A stretch of DNA of 44,267 nt from a virus. The notes beneath the pieces are model-generated. The model did no database searches, had not been told where the DNA came from, and was given only the letters and a program-made list of their open reading frames with translations. Positions within the stretch are counted from its first letter, which is position 1; every line of letters starts with the position of its first letter. The DNA lies in IMG/VR virus record IMGVR_UViG_3300032224_000241, positions 1 to 44,267 of that record, one strand, 5' to 3'. Positions 17,579-25,376 of the stretch are shown piece after piece. The position numbers and the translations under genes were made by a program.

Positions 17579-18714
17579 TGCCATTTTTAGGAGCATTTGC
17601 ATCAGGCGGATTAGCACCTTCAGCACCTACTATTGGAACTGCTACGGCTGGAATAAATTCAGCAACGGTTACATATACTGCCCCTACTTGGGTTGGTAAA
17701 GGAACTGGCGCACTAACTTATACTGCTACTTCATCTCCTGGTGGATTTACTGGAACAGGTGCATCACCTATTACGGTATCGGGATTAACTGCTGGAACCT
17801 CTTATACATTTACTGTTAAAGCAACAACTTCTTATGGCGTAACTGGGCCAAATAGTTCTGCATCTAATAGCGTGACACCTACTGCTGCGTTTTCTTATAC
17901 TTCAAATGCTAACTCTGTAAATAATGATGGTACTTATACTTATTTAGCATTTACAAGTAGCGGAAATATTACTGTTAATGCAGGAAGTAAAGCAATGCTA
18001 TATTTACTTTGCGCAGGTGGCGGTGGCGGTGGTACTGGTATTACAGGATATAATGGAAAAAACTCAGTTCCTTTTGGTTATGGTGCTGGCGGTGGCGGTG
18101 GCGGTGGTATTGTTTATGCTAACGGAACACTTAATACACAAAATTATGTAATAACAGTTGGCGCTGGTGGTACTGGAAGTCCTGCTTCACCTACTGTGGC
18201 TGGTTCTAGTGGTGGTGACAGTTCAATTTCAAATGTTGCTACGGCTACTGGTGGTGGTGGTGGCGGTAGTTCTAGTTCTGCTGCTGGTGGTGCTGGTGGA
18301 TCAGGTGGCGGTGGCTCAGCAGGAGGTGCTGGTGGTACTGGTAATCAAGGATATAATGGTGCTGCTTCAGCAAGCGTTAGTACTTTTTTTTATACTGGTG
18401 GTGGCGGTGGTGGTTCAGGAGCCGCAGGTTCCAATCAAGCAGGTGGTACTGGCAGTAGTTATTTTACTTATACTAGCATTGCTCCCGGTGGCGGTGGTGG
18501 TGGGCCAACCGCAACAGGCAGTGGCGGATATTTAGGTGGAGGAACTGGCGGCAACAAAAGCGCAAGTGTAAATACTGCTAATAATGGTACTGCTGGAACT
18601 GCTTATGGCGCGGGCGGTGGCGGTGGCGGTACTAACGGAAGCGGTTCAAACACAAGTGTTACCTACGCAAGCGGTGGCGTTGGTTACGCAGGATTGGTGG
18701 TAGTAAGAATATGA
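17578..18714 (+). CDS. FN3 plus poly-glycine adhesin
   Basis: The 378-residue protein has an N-terminal FN3 domain (APSAPTIGTATAGINSATV to about residue 100, ending TVKATTSYGVTGPN). A C-terminal domain of about 230 residues is dominated by runs of glycine (for example GGGGGGGIVYANG) and ends YAGLVVVRI. Glycine-rich polyglycine-II sandwiches at fibre tips determine receptor choice in several phages, so this is a likely host-range protein. The ATG at 17578, overlapping the previous stop, is chosen over an upstream start at 17551 because the fold begins at MPFLGAFASGG. Repetitive GGT/GGC codons make it recombination-prone. Confidence 0.8.
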   Translation: MPFLGAFASGGLAPSAPTIGTATAGINSATVTYTAPTWVGKGTGALTYTATSSPGGFTGTGASPITVSGLTAGTSYTFTVKATTSYGVTGPNSSASNSVTPTAAFSYTSNANSVNNDGTYTYLAFTSSGNITVNAGSKAMLYLLCAGGGGGGTGITGYNGKNSVPFGYGAGGGGGGGIVYANGTLNTQNYVITVGAGGTGSPASPTVAGSSGGDSSISNVATATGGGGGGSSSSAAGGAGGSGGGGSAGGAGGTGNQGYNGAASASVSTFFYTGGGGGGSGAAGSNQAGGTGSSYFTYTSIAPGGGGGGPTATGSGGYLGGGTGGNKSASVNTANNGTAGTAYGAGGGGGGTNGSGSNTSVTYASGGVGYAGLVVVRI

Positions 18715-18968
18715 GTCATTTAGAATTTCACGAACACGCATTTTTAGATAGCAATAATGTTGTTATCAATATTGCTGTCTTTGATGAATCTGCTCACGAT
18801 TCTGGATTGTTAAATGATGTTTTGAAAGTAACTCCAAACGCCGTCAAAGTAATTTGTTGTTGCACTTTTGGCGCAGCATTTATTGGTCAGTCTTGGGATG
18901 AATCAACATCTAGTTGGTTGCCATTACCAGTTTTAGAATTGCCTGAGTTTTCCAACGAAAATGCTTGA
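18711..18968 (+). CDS. Small acidic fibre-associated protein
   Basis: The 85-residue protein starts four bases inside the previous gene (ATGA). It opens MSHLEFHEHAFLDSNNVVINIAVFDE, contains CCC near 50 and ends acidic. The middle GAAFIGQSWDESTSSWLPLP resembles the small proteins found behind fibre genes of aquatic phages. Its last 82 bases overlap the 3' end of the minus-strand cysteine-cluster gene. Role unknown; a chaperone or cap for the glycine-rich adhesin is possible. Confidence 0.65.
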   Translation: MSHLEFHEHAFLDSNNVVINIAVFDESAHDSGLLNDVLKVTPNAVKVICCCTFGAAFIGQSWDESTSSWLPLPVLELPEFSNENA

Positions 18969-19369
18969 GTAAACTCTGGACTCCCAACCCAATTTAATCC
19001 ACCATCAACTTCCCAAGTTGCATTAAGTCCTTTATTTAATATGTATTGGAAAAACCAATTTAATACACGCGCTTGCATAGGATTACCTGCTTCTTTCAAA
19101 GAAATATATTGATGTCCGCCTAACTCACGCATATCAATAATTGCATCTATTTCGCTAGGTTTCATCCATTCAGGTATATCTTCATTAGTTAGCCAAGAAC
19201 ATTTGTAAGATACGCAAGGGTCTTTGGGGCGTTTAGTGTAAATAGTGCAACCTTTACCAATAGCAACAAAATGACAAGGTTTACCTTTGTAAAAATTATG
19301 ACCCAAGGCTGAACCCAATAAATTGCCTTCGCAACATTTGGTGCAAGTGCCGCAAATTCTTTTTGTCAT
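18887..19369 (-). CDS. YkgJ-type cysteine-cluster protein
   Basis: The 160-residue protein opens with C6-x2-C9-x2-CC (12-13) and continues with Cys 32, 41, 52 and 57. This is the pattern of YkgJ-family zinc/iron-chelating cysteine-cluster proteins. The motifs GKPC, CTIYTKRPKDPC and YKCSWL are well preserved. The function of the family is unknown, with metal-centre or modification roles proposed. It overlaps the upstream oxygenase gene by four bases on the same strand, so they form a two-gene unit. Its 3' end overlaps the convergent 18711-18968 gene by 82 bases. The last 30 residues are low-complexity Ser/Asn-rich. Confidence 0.75.
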   Translation of the reverse strand: MTKRICGTCTKCCEGNLLGSALGHNFYKGKPCHFVAIGKGCTIYTKRPKDPCVSYKCSWLTNEDIPEWMKPSEIDAIIDMRELGGHQYISLKEAGNPMQARVLNWFFQYILNKGLNATWEVDGGLNWVGSPEFTQAFSLENSGNSKTGNGNQLDVDSSQD

Positions 19370-19878
19370 TTAATTAAAAATTCTTCTTCTTTTTTAAGGG
19401 TAAATTCTATTGGCATAGTGTATCTAGTTCCTGAAGTAACAGGATAAACGCCATGTTCATATTCAGAATCGTTGCAAGGAAAAAAAATTATTGAACTTTT
19501 TTTGGGTTTGTAATAAAAATCATAATTAGAAAAAAAGATTTCCCCACCTTCAAAATTGTCATTAAAATAAATAACAGCACCTAAATTATTCCTAAAAAAT
19601 GTGTGTTCGTCCCAATGAGGCGCAATAAACGCTCCGTCTGAATACAAAGACAAAAGAATATCTCTAATATAAAAAGTAGTTTTATAGGCTTTGTTGATTT
19701 TGGGTAAATATTTATTAACTAAATCAAGCGGAAATCCTTGATTTGCATTTTTTAACAATAACCTGCCATCACCAACTTTTTGAAATTTGCCTTGGGTTAC
19801 TAATTTATCATAATGAGTAACAGCCAAATCGCAATCTTCTTTGGAAATAAAATCTTCAATAACCTTAATTTTATCCAT
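19366..19878 (-). CDS. 2-oxoglutarate/Fe(II) dioxygenase
   Basis: The 170-residue protein shows the full 2OG-Fe(II) oxygenase set: His88-x-Asp90 (APHWDEH), distal His142 (YEHGVYP) and the 2OG-binding Arg152 (GTRYTMPIEF), with FEGGEIFF near 109-116. It is about the size of prolyl-hydroxylase-like phage enzymes. The substrate is unknown. It is the first gene of a minus-strand pair inside the tail module and has an extended -10 so close to its ATG that the mRNA is likely leaderless. Alternatives such as DNA or glycan oxidation are less likely given its distance from the TET/JBP cassette. Confidence 0.85.
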   Translation of the reverse strand: MDKIKVIEDFISKEDCDLAVTHYDKLVTQGKFQKVGDGRLLLKNANQGFPLDLVNKYLPKINKAYKTTFYIRDILLSLYSDGAFIAPHWDEHTFFRNNLGAVIYFNDNFEGGEIFFSNYDFYYKPKKSSIIFFPCNDSEYEHGVYPVTSGTRYTMPIEFTLKKEEEFLIK

Positions 19879-19884
19879 ATATCC

Positions 19885-19893
19885 ATAGTATCA
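19885..19893 (-). promoter_or_regulatory. Candidate extended -10 promoter for the minus-strand pair
   Basis: On the minus strand TGATACTAT reads as an extended -10 (TG-n-TACTAT). About seven bases separate its end from the oxygenase ATG at 19878, so transcription would begin at or next to the start codon, giving a leaderless mRNA as is common in Actinobacteria. No clear -35 was seen. Confidence 0.45.
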
Positions 19894-19930
19894 GGTGATA
19901 GGATAAACTCTCTATTGAGGAGGCTATAAA

Positions 19931-20617
19931 ATGCAAATAATCTTTACAAATACTGTGGGCGTGTCAGACAAATACGCTCCAACCGCAGCATCCGCTTCAG
20001 TGCCTGACTGGTATAAAAACCTTGAATCTTACATTTCGGGTTCAAAAAAACCTACTGGCGATGGAAAAACAACCGCAACAATCAAAAGGTGTATGCCAGT
20101 TTTTGATGCAATTACTAGCGGCTACATTATTTATACATACACAGACCTTTTTGTATCTCAAAAAGATGGGCAACCTTGGTATGAGTGGCCATCATTTGAA
20201 CCTCTTGGATTTCACCCAATAGAACAAGCGCCAACACATCCAAACAATACTGGACATTTATCTTATCCTAAATGGAATAATCCTTGGGCTATTAAAACAC
20301 CAAAAGGATATTCTGTTTTATTTACTGCGCCTATGCACAGAAATTCTGTGTTCACAATTTTAGATGGAATTGTAGATACTGATGAATATAACGCATCAGT
20401 TAATTTTCCGTTTGTGCTTAATGATATTAAATATGAAGGTTTAATTCCTGCTGGAACTCCAATGGCTCAAGTTATTCCTTTCAAAAGAGAATCTTGGAAA
20501 ATGGAAATAGGCAACCAAAAAGAATTTGAAGATCAAAATAAAGTAACAGGATTATTAAGAACTAGATTTTTTGATTCATATAAAACTTTATTTAGGCAAC
20601 CAAAAGAATATAAATAG
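19931..20617 (+). CDS. Conserved phage protein of unknown function (DUF6065-like)
   Basis: The 228-residue protein is Trp/Pro-rich with IKRCMPVFDAITSGYII near 51-67, NNPWAIKTPKGYSVLF near 116-131 and GLIPAGTPMAQVIPFKRE near 174-191. I recognise the pattern from aquatic phages and think it is the DUF6065 family, but this is from memory. The function is unknown; the fold looks cupin- or double-psi-barrel-like from its strand pattern, which is speculation. It has a GAGGAGGC ribosome site and is divergent from the minus-strand oxygenase across 52 bases. Confidence 0.65.
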   Translation: MQIIFTNTVGVSDKYAPTAASASVPDWYKNLESYISGSKKPTGDGKTTATIKRCMPVFDAITSGYIIYTYTDLFVSQKDGQPWYEWPSFEPLGFHPIEQAPTHPNNTGHLSYPKWNNPWAIKTPKGYSVLFTAPMHRNSVFTILDGIVDTDEYNASVNFPFVLNDIKYEGLIPAGTPMAQVIPFKRESWKMEIGNQKEFEDQNKVTGLLRTRFFDSYKTLFRQPKEYK

Positions 20618-20626
20618 GGGGAATAG

Positions 20627-21763
20627 ATGGCTACGCAATACAGGTATCTATTTGCCGACCTAATAACCAACGACATATTGGCTGAAATACCACTTACTAA
20701 TGTCAATTTTACCCAGTCGTTGAATACACCAGGTAGTTTTAGCGGAACCATTCTTGGCTCAGATGTTAATGAAATAGACTACGATATACCAAATAGCACG
20801 ATTCCTGCTAGAACTGCTATTTATGTAGATAGAGATGGCGTTCTTATTTGGGGTGGAATTATTTGGGTTCGCACTTGGAATAGTGATACGCAACATTATA
20901 CATTTCAAGCGCGTGAGTTTGGTTCATATTTGGAACGCCGAAGAATTACTTATGATTTTATGGATGGCAATCAAGCATTAGTATATGACAATGAAGATCA
21001 ACTATTTATAGCACAAGATTTAATGTATTTAGCGCAACAACAGGCTGGTGGCGATATAGGAATAGTAATTCCAAATAACACTTCAGGAGTAAATGTAACT
21101 CGTGTTTATTATGATTATGAATTTAAAGATGTATGGGGCGCGATCAAAGACCTTTCAAATCAACAAGACGGATTTGATTTTAATATAGATGTTGCTTATG
21201 ATTCTAATTTAGAGCCACGCAAATATGCGCAAACTGCATATCCGCAACGCGGAGTTACTTACAATGCAAATAGTCCTAGCGCATTGGTGTTTGAATTTCC
21301 CGGAAACATAGTTTTATATGAGTGGCCTGATGATGGTTCGGTAGTTGCCAATGAAATGTATGGAATTGGACCACAATCTAATGAAGCAAAGATTCGCGCA
21401 GTTGCCGTAGCACCAACAGATCAAATTGCGGCAGGTTGGCCATTACTTGAAGATACAGTTTCTTATACCGATCAATACGACCCAACGCTTTTATACCAAC
21501 AAACTCTTGGTGAAGTAACTGCTAAACAACTTCCAGTTGTAACGCCAAAGATTGTGGTTCCTGCTTATGCTTCGCCAGTTCTAGGTTCATATAAAACTGG
21601 TGATGAGTGCTTGTTAAGAATTACAGATGACAGATTCCCTAATAATGGAAGCGGTTATGGATTAGCGCAGGTTTATAGAATTGTTGCAATTAGTGTTCAG
21701 CCCGGAGAAGATGGACCTGAAAGAGTAACATTAACTTTGACCGACCCAACAGTAGGAGTGTAA
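20627..21763 (+). CDS. Minor tail/baseplate protein (gp37-like)
   Basis: The 378-residue beta-rich protein opens with YRYLFADLITNDILAEIPL and continues FTQSLNTPGSFSGTI, GVLIWGGIIWVRTW near 69-82 and QHYTFQAREFGSYLERR near 87-103. These are typical of siphoviral baseplate hub proteins from actinophages (ReqiPepy6 gp37-like). It probably forms part of the tail tip with Dit. An insertion of the oxygenase/YkgJ/DUF6065 genes separates it from the other tail genes. The next gene starts directly after its stop. Confidence 0.75.
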   Translation: MATQYRYLFADLITNDILAEIPLTNVNFTQSLNTPGSFSGTILGSDVNEIDYDIPNSTIPARTAIYVDRDGVLIWGGIIWVRTWNSDTQHYTFQAREFGSYLERRRITYDFMDGNQALVYDNEDQLFIAQDLMYLAQQQAGGDIGIVIPNNTSGVNVTRVYYDYEFKDVWGAIKDLSNQQDGFDFNIDVAYDSNLEPRKYAQTAYPQRGVTYNANSPSALVFEFPGNIVLYEWPDDGSVVANEMYGIGPQSNEAKIRAVAVAPTDQIAAGWPLLEDTVSYTDQYDPTLLYQQTLGEVTAKQLPVVTPKIVVPAYASPVLGSYKTGDECLLRITDDRFPNNGSGYGLAQVYRIVAISVQPGEDGPERVTLTLTDPTVGV

Positions 21764-21991
21764 ATGCCATTTATTAACCTACCACCAGTTGTATCTGAAA
21801 TGTTTTGGGATTTAGATAGAAGAATTAGATCGCTAGAAACAGCATTTAGATTTAACGCACCAAATATAGATTTTGCAACAAACGAACCAACCAACCCTCG
21901 CGCTGGTGATATTTACTACGATACTGATTCCGAACAATTAGTTTATTGGGATGGAACAGCGTGGTACAAACTCACACAAACCGCGCTATAA
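21764..21991 (+). CDS. Small tail-tip protein with coiled coil and GDIYYDT motif
   Basis: The 75-residue protein has an N-terminal short helix (FWDLDRRIRSLETAFRF) followed by the widely shared virion motif GDIYYDTDSEQLVYWDGTAWYKL. It looks like a trimeric stem plus small beta cap, possibly a spike or fibre adaptor at the tail tip. It starts one base after the baseplate gene stop (TAAATG). Confidence 0.7.
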   Translation: MPFINLPPVVSEMFWDLDRRIRSLETAFRFNAPNIDFATNEPTNPRAGDIYYDTDSEQLVYWDGTAWYKLTQTAL

Positions 21992-22004
21992 AAGAAAGAT
22001 AAAT

Positions 22005-22265
22005 ATGGACTTATTAAATAGCAACTTAGGCGTTACTATGATTTGGGCAGCATTAGATAGCATTGTAATTATTGGTGGCGGTTTTAGATTTTTATACATT
22101 ATGAACAAGCGTTTAGATCGCATTGAGTATCAACTATATAATAATGGTGGCGAGAGCATGAAAGACGCGGTAGATAGAATTGAACTAGATTTAGTTATAC
22201 TTAAAACCCAACTTGGTCAAAAACCAAGCAGAAAGAAGGCAAGAAATGAATCAGAAAATAGTTGA
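22005..22265 (+). CDS. Holin-like membrane protein with coiled coil
   Basis: The 86-residue protein has one membrane segment (VTMIWAALDSIVIIGGGFRFLYIM near 8-31) and then a charged helix (MNKRLDRIEYQLYNNGG), ending in a basic tail. This is the layout of DUF2746-type proteins beside actinophage lysis genes. It is likely a holin or holin partner. The ATG at 22005 is chosen over 21951 because the latter would give an untypical basic extension overlapping the previous gene. It overlaps the endolysin gene by 20 bases. Confidence 0.65.
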   Translation: MDLLNSNLGVTMIWAALDSIVIIGGGFRFLYIMNKRLDRIEYQLYNNGGESMKDAVDRIELDLVILKTQLGQKPSRKKARNESENS

Positions 22266-22704
22266 GATAGCCAAATACGAATTAGGTTATCAAGAAAAGT
22301 TTAATAACGATACTAAATACGGAGCGTGGTATGGGCTCAATAAAAACCCATGGTGCGCGATGTTTGTGTCTTGGTGCTACGACAAAGCAGGATTATCTGG
22401 CGCAGTAGCAGCACAGACTAGAAAAGGCTTCGCTTCCTGCGACGCAGGGTTGAAATGGTTTGCGAAAAATAATAAGTTAATTCCAGTAGGACAGGCTGAA
22501 GCAGGCGATATAGTTTTCTTCCAGTTTGATAAAGACGCTGAACCCGATCATGTGGGAATAGTAGTTGATAACGACGGAAAGAAAAATCTATGGACTATTG
22601 AGGGCAATACAGCAGGCGACAGTAAAGGCTCTCAATCTAATGGCGATGGCGTATATCAAAAGAAACGCTCTTATGCTATCGTTATGGCAGTTGCTAGACC
22701 CTAA
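22246..22704 (+). CDS. CHAP-domain endolysin
   Basis: The 152-residue protein is a single CHAP domain. Cys37 lies in NPWCAMFVSWC, His102 in PDHVGIV and Asn121 in TIEGN, giving the usual Cys-His-Asn catalytic set. CHAP amidases or endopeptidases cut peptidoglycan stem peptides or cross-bridges. No separate cell-wall binding domain is present, which is short for an endolysin. The ATG at 22246 has the ribosome site GAAGGCAAGAA. Holin-like genes lie on both sides, completing the lysis block. Confidence 0.88.
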   Translation: MNQKIVEIAKYELGYQEKFNNDTKYGAWYGLNKNPWCAMFVSWCYDKAGLSGAVAAQTRKGFASCDAGLKWFAKNNKLIPVGQAEAGDIVFFQFDKDAEPDHVGIVVDNDGKKNLWTIEGNTAGDSKGSQSNGDGVYQKKRSYAIVMAVARP

Positions 22705-22719
22705 CGGAAGGAAGAAAAG

Positions 22720-22962
22720 ATGAATAAAAAAATGAAATCAGCACTCGCTTCTTATGCTCGTTCTTTCGCGGTAGCAGTATTAACCGCTTACAGCATGGGC
22801 AAAACAGATGTACAAGACTTAGCAGTAGCAGGTTTAATTGCAATTCTAGGACCAGCGATTCGCGCTATCAATCCTAACGATGCTTCATTCGGCATAGTTG
22901 CGGACAAGGTAGATGTAGAGTTAAATAAACTCGCTAAAGCGGATAAAAAGAAAAAGAAGTAA
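22720..22962 (+). CDS. Small holin
   Basis: The 80-residue protein has a basic N-terminus, hydrophobic stretches (SFAVAVLTAYSMG near 14-26 and LAVAGLIAILGPAIRAI near 34-50) and a highly basic C-terminus ending KADKKKKK. This is the usual small phage holin pattern. It follows the endolysin by 15 bases with ribosome site GGAAGGAAGAAAAG. It would oligomerise in the membrane to release endolysin. Confidence 0.75.
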   Translation: MNKKMKSALASYARSFAVAVLTAYSMGKTDVQDLAVAGLIAILGPAIRAINPNDASFGIVADKVDVELNKLAKADKKKKK

Positions 22963-22965
22963 CCA

Positions 22966-23211
22966 GTGGGATTGCTGGAAGACCTCGGTAACGAGAGCAA
23001 TTTCCCTGACGCTCGTAGAGCATGGTGCACTGTTTGCGAGTTGTTAAAATCGTTATTGCCTAAAGAAAGTGAAGCGTTGAAACTTCGCTTAGATAATAAA
23101 AATATTACCCACATGTCTATTGCTAATGTCTTAAAAAATAACGGACACCCGATTAGCGATAGCACGGTAGGGCGACACAGGCGAGGAAGTTGTGCTGGTG
23201 TCGCTAGATAA
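22966..23211 (+). CDS. Helix-turn-helix protein
   Basis: The 81-residue protein starts at a GTG after the holin. The middle and end read SIANVLKNNGHPISDSTVGRHRRG, a helix-turn-helix with a basic recognition helix. Two cysteines near 21-24 (CTVC) could bind metal with C-terminal residues. It overlaps the phosphoesterase start by 20 bases. It is probably a DNA-binding accessory of the downstream phosphoesterase or a regulator; I cannot decide. Confidence 0.6.
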   Translation: MGLLEDLGNESNFPDARRAWCTVCELLKSLLPKESEALKLRLDNKNITHMSIANVLKNNGHPISDSTVGRHRRGSCAGVAR

Positions 23212-24229
23212 AGATTTAGAAAAACTAGACAAAGAAGCCGATCCTGAGATAGCGGAGTTGCGTAAAGCGTTACAGCGAACGCAAAAACAATTACAACAGG
23301 CAAAGCAAAGAACTGATGAATTAGTTGAAGCAACTATTCAAGCATCTTATGATGCTGTATTAGCGGTCGGCAAAATACCGGCAATCAAAGAACCCGATAC
23401 AGATAAAAGAAGAACTAAACCTGAAATCGCATTATGGCATTTGACGGATTGGCAAGGCGCTAAAAGAACACAATCTTACGATAGTGAAGTTATGCGCAAA
23501 CGCGTAATGGATTTTGCTGAGAAGGCTGTTCGCATTACAGATATTCAAAGAGCTGATCACCCAGTCAAAGAAGTCACTATTATGTTTGGTGGCGATATGG
23601 TTGAAGGTTTGTTCAATTTTCCCGGACAGGTATTTGAAATTGATTCAACCCTATTTGAGCAATATGTGAATGTATCTAGGCTATTAGTAGAAGTTGTTAG
23701 ATACGCTTTATCAAATTACGAGAAAGTGTGTGTCGTTCCCGAATGGGGCAACCATGGTCGTATAGGGTCAAAGCGTGATAATGTACCGCGATCAGATAAT
23801 TTTGACAGAATGTGCTACGAACTTGCCCGACAACTATTATCGGGAGAGAAACGACTTACATGGCAGGAGTGTCCAGACGATATCCAAAGAGTTCAAATCG
23901 GAAACTACAAAGCACTCCTTATTCATGGCGACGAAGTTGGTCGGAATGGATTTGCGAGTCCGGCGGCAATTGTCCAACACGCGAACCGATGGCGGTCAGG
24001 GGCATACGATTGGGATTTCAGAGATGTCTATATTGGTCACTACCACACCCACGCAGAATGGCCAATGGCTAACGGACAAGGGTCTGTGTACCAAACAGGA
24101 AGCACGGAATCTGATAATCGCTATGCTGGTGTTATGTTGGCAGCAAGCGCAACACCTTCACAACGATTACACTTCATTGACCCAGTCAAAGGTAGGGTCA
24201 CAGCAGCATATAAAGTTTGGTTAGACTAA
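23192..24229 (+). CDS. Calcineurin-like metallophosphoesterase
   Basis: The 345-residue protein has a coiled-coil N-terminal region (residues 8-58) and then the phosphoesterase motifs: D86-x-Q88 (LTDWQ, replacing the usual D-x-H), GGD (133-135), GNH (186-188), HGD (245-247) and GHYH (282-285). The first motif's Gln in place of His is seen in some phage members. Substrates may be nucleic acid or nucleotide phosphates. GTG 23192 is preceded by GAGGAAG at good spacing. Together with the HTH gene it may form a DNA-processing pair late in infection. Confidence 0.82.
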   Translation: MLVSLDKDLEKLDKEADPEIAELRKALQRTQKQLQQAKQRTDELVEATIQASYDAVLAVGKIPAIKEPDTDKRRTKPEIALWHLTDWQGAKRTQSYDSEVMRKRVMDFAEKAVRITDIQRADHPVKEVTIMFGGDMVEGLFNFPGQVFEIDSTLFEQYVNVSRLLVEVVRYALSNYEKVCVVPEWGNHGRIGSKRDNVPRSDNFDRMCYELARQLLSGEKRLTWQECPDDIQRVQIGNYKALLIHGDEVGRNGFASPAAIVQHANRWRSGAYDWDFRDVYIGHYHTHAEWPMANGQGSVYQTGSTESDNRYAGVMLAASATPSQRLHFIDPVKGRVTAAYKVWLD

Positions 24230-24504
24230 TGGACATAAATGATTTACTTGCAGAAGCAAGTTGTTTATTGAATGATGCTCGCAAAGAAACTTACGGAGAC
24301 TTCTGGGATAACCATAGAAGAATTGGTGTTATGTGGTCAGAGTTATTACAACTTGACGAACCGATAACTCCTGAACTAGTAGCCGTAATGATGGCTCTAG
24401 TTAAAATATCTAGAATTGCTAATGATTCAACACATACAGATAACTACATAGATGCAATTGCTTATATCGCTGGTGCTGGAGAGTTAGCAACCAATTTACA
24501 ATGA
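24229..24504 (+). CDS. DUF6378-like protein
   Basis: The 91-residue protein has the pattern ETYGDFWDNHRRIG near 20-33, MWSELL near 35-40, MMALVKISRI near 55-64 and DAIAYIAGAGEL near 76-87. I recognise this as a small phage family (DUF6378) of unknown function. Spacing of acidic and basic residues suggests an all-alpha MazG-like or nucleotide-binding fold, but that is inference. It starts at the phosphoesterase stop (TAATGG) and overlaps the next tiny gene by four bases. Confidence 0.7.
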   Translation: MDINDLLAEASCLLNDARKETYGDFWDNHRRIGVMWSELLQLDEPITPELVAVMMALVKISRIANDSTHTDNYIDAIAYIAGAGELATNLQ

Positions 24505-24584
24505 CGGATGCAGGATACGATCAAACTTGGATTGATACAGATGATTTAAGAATTACTTATTGCATAGAGCCCCTACTACGGTAG
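24501..24584 (+). CDS. Tiny ORF ending in the late terminator
   Basis: A 27-residue acidic frame (MTDAGYDQTWIDTDDL...) starts in an ATGA overlap with the previous gene and stops inside the terminator stem. The coupling to its neighbour is the only evidence for expression. It has no recognisable domain. Confidence 0.35.
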   Translation: MTDAGYDQTWIDTDDLRITYCIEPLLR

Positions 24585-24599
24585 GGGTTTATTTTTTTT
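24570..24599 (+). terminator. Intrinsic terminator of the late unit
   Basis: A perfect 7-bp stem CCCCTAC (24570-24576) pairs with GTAGGGG (24581-24587) across a TACG tetraloop and is followed by TTTATTTTTTTT. It is the clearest intrinsic terminator in the window and lies after the last late gene, just before the minus-strand gene. Confidence 0.9.
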
Positions 24600-24601
24600 G
24601 C

Positions 24602-24811
24602 CTATTCGTCTTCTTCTTCTTCGTCGTCGCCATAATCAACCCAAGTAGATGCCATAATGTTTAGATCGCTTGCTTGCGCTTGTGCTAATGCGGTTCCAAA
24701 TAAACTAGCAGCACGATTGCATAAGTCTGTAACCATATCGGGATATGCAGATTCTTGTTCTAACTTGATATTCAATCCGCCTAGATTGATTACAACTCGG
24801 GCTAGTGGCAT
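24602..24811 (-). CDS. Small acidic-tailed protein, convergent to the late unit
   Basis: The 69-residue protein opens MPLARVVINLGGLNIKLEQE, has an amphipathic helix (LCNRAASLFGTALAQAQAS) and ends in an acidic run DDEEEEDE. It is not recognised. ATG at 24811 is used; a TTG at 24829 is an alternative. TATTCT lies six bases upstream of the ATG on this strand, so it may be leaderless. It is one of only three minus-strand genes and faces the early region, a position often held by regulators, but no DNA-binding motif is visible. Confidence 0.6.
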   Translation of the reverse strand: MPLARVVINLGGLNIKLEQESAYPDMVTDLCNRAASLFGTALAQAQASDLNIMASTWVDYGDDEEEEDE

Positions 24812-24900
24812 AAGGCGAGAATACCCCAAAAAACCCCGCCACGCCGAAAGGCGCTTCTAAGCCTCATTATTAAGCCGACCTGCTTGGCGAGCCTCGGGGG

Positions 24901-24928
24901 TTGTCTTACAGGCTCAGGCTGTTATACT
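24901..24928 (+). promoter_or_regulatory. Candidate early promoter
   Basis: TTGTCT (24901-24906) and TATACT (24923-24928) are spaced by 16 bases, and TG lies one base before the -10 (TGTTATACT). It is the best promoter-like sequence upstream of the early genes and would start a leader of about 460 bases. A related extended -10 (TGTTATGCT) lies at the late boundary. Confidence 0.55.
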
Positions 24929-25309
24929 GAAGGGACTGGCACGGCTGAGTTTTTAGAATCCCCGAGGGGCAAAACTCAAAAGTGAAAAATCAGTGGTCAG
25001 GGATAAAACTCTGGTGAACTTAGGAAGTCATTAAATCCCTAGGGAACTTCTTAAGGTGACAGAAAGATTATTACCTGATAATTACATAGCGAAGCCAAGA
25101 AGTTGTTAAGTTAGATTCTAGAATCGGCTAGACCTACTACGGTGCGACGCCCGAGGATAACCTGATTGACATGTTACGCGATGACTACTTATTAGCAGAT
25201 ATGTATAGCGATTACTGACCTCTATCAATTACGCAACGCACCGAGTTCTAGATACAACGACGATTGGCGATATATCGAAAGTGCTGTCGCTCTAAATTAT
25301 TAAGGCGAA

Positions 25310-25376
25310 ACACACAAGTAATTATGAGTTGCTTGTGTGTCTTGTGTTATCAGACACAACTGACGAGCCTCGTCAG
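25310..25376 (+). promoter_or_regulatory. Three tandem hairpins in the early leader
   Basis: Hairpin 1 is ACACACAAG (25310-25318) with CTTGTGTGT (25332-25340). Hairpin 2 is TTGTGT (25342-25347) with ACACAA (25354-25359). Hairpin 3 is CTGACGA (25360-25366) with TCGTCAG (25370-25376). They end six bases before the GAAGGGTAA site of the first early gene. Hairpin 3 and its flank recur at 26253-26289. Confidence 0.75.

Noticed and set aside
18158-18535. Val/Leu-rich plus-strand frame in the glycine-rich adhesin
   Set aside because: It is the +1 reading of GGT/GGC glycine codons and has no start signal.
19366-19878. Prolyl hydroxylase acting on the collagen-like fibre
   Set aside because: The fibre repeat is Gly-X-Gln with almost no proline, so a collagen-type substrate is lacking.
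22788-23333. 181-codon minus-strand frame opposite the holin and HTH genes
   Set aside because: Both plus-strand genes have supported starts and domains; the minus frame has a low-complexity product and no site.
24982-25304. Several short protein-like frames in the gene-free region (for example the 15-codon frame at 25171 ending in TGAC, which continues well in the +1 frame)
   Set aside because: Joining them needs five stop or frame changes in about 320 bases, which is what random sequence offers if the best frame is always picked. A +1 shift at TGA-C is conceivable but unsupported.
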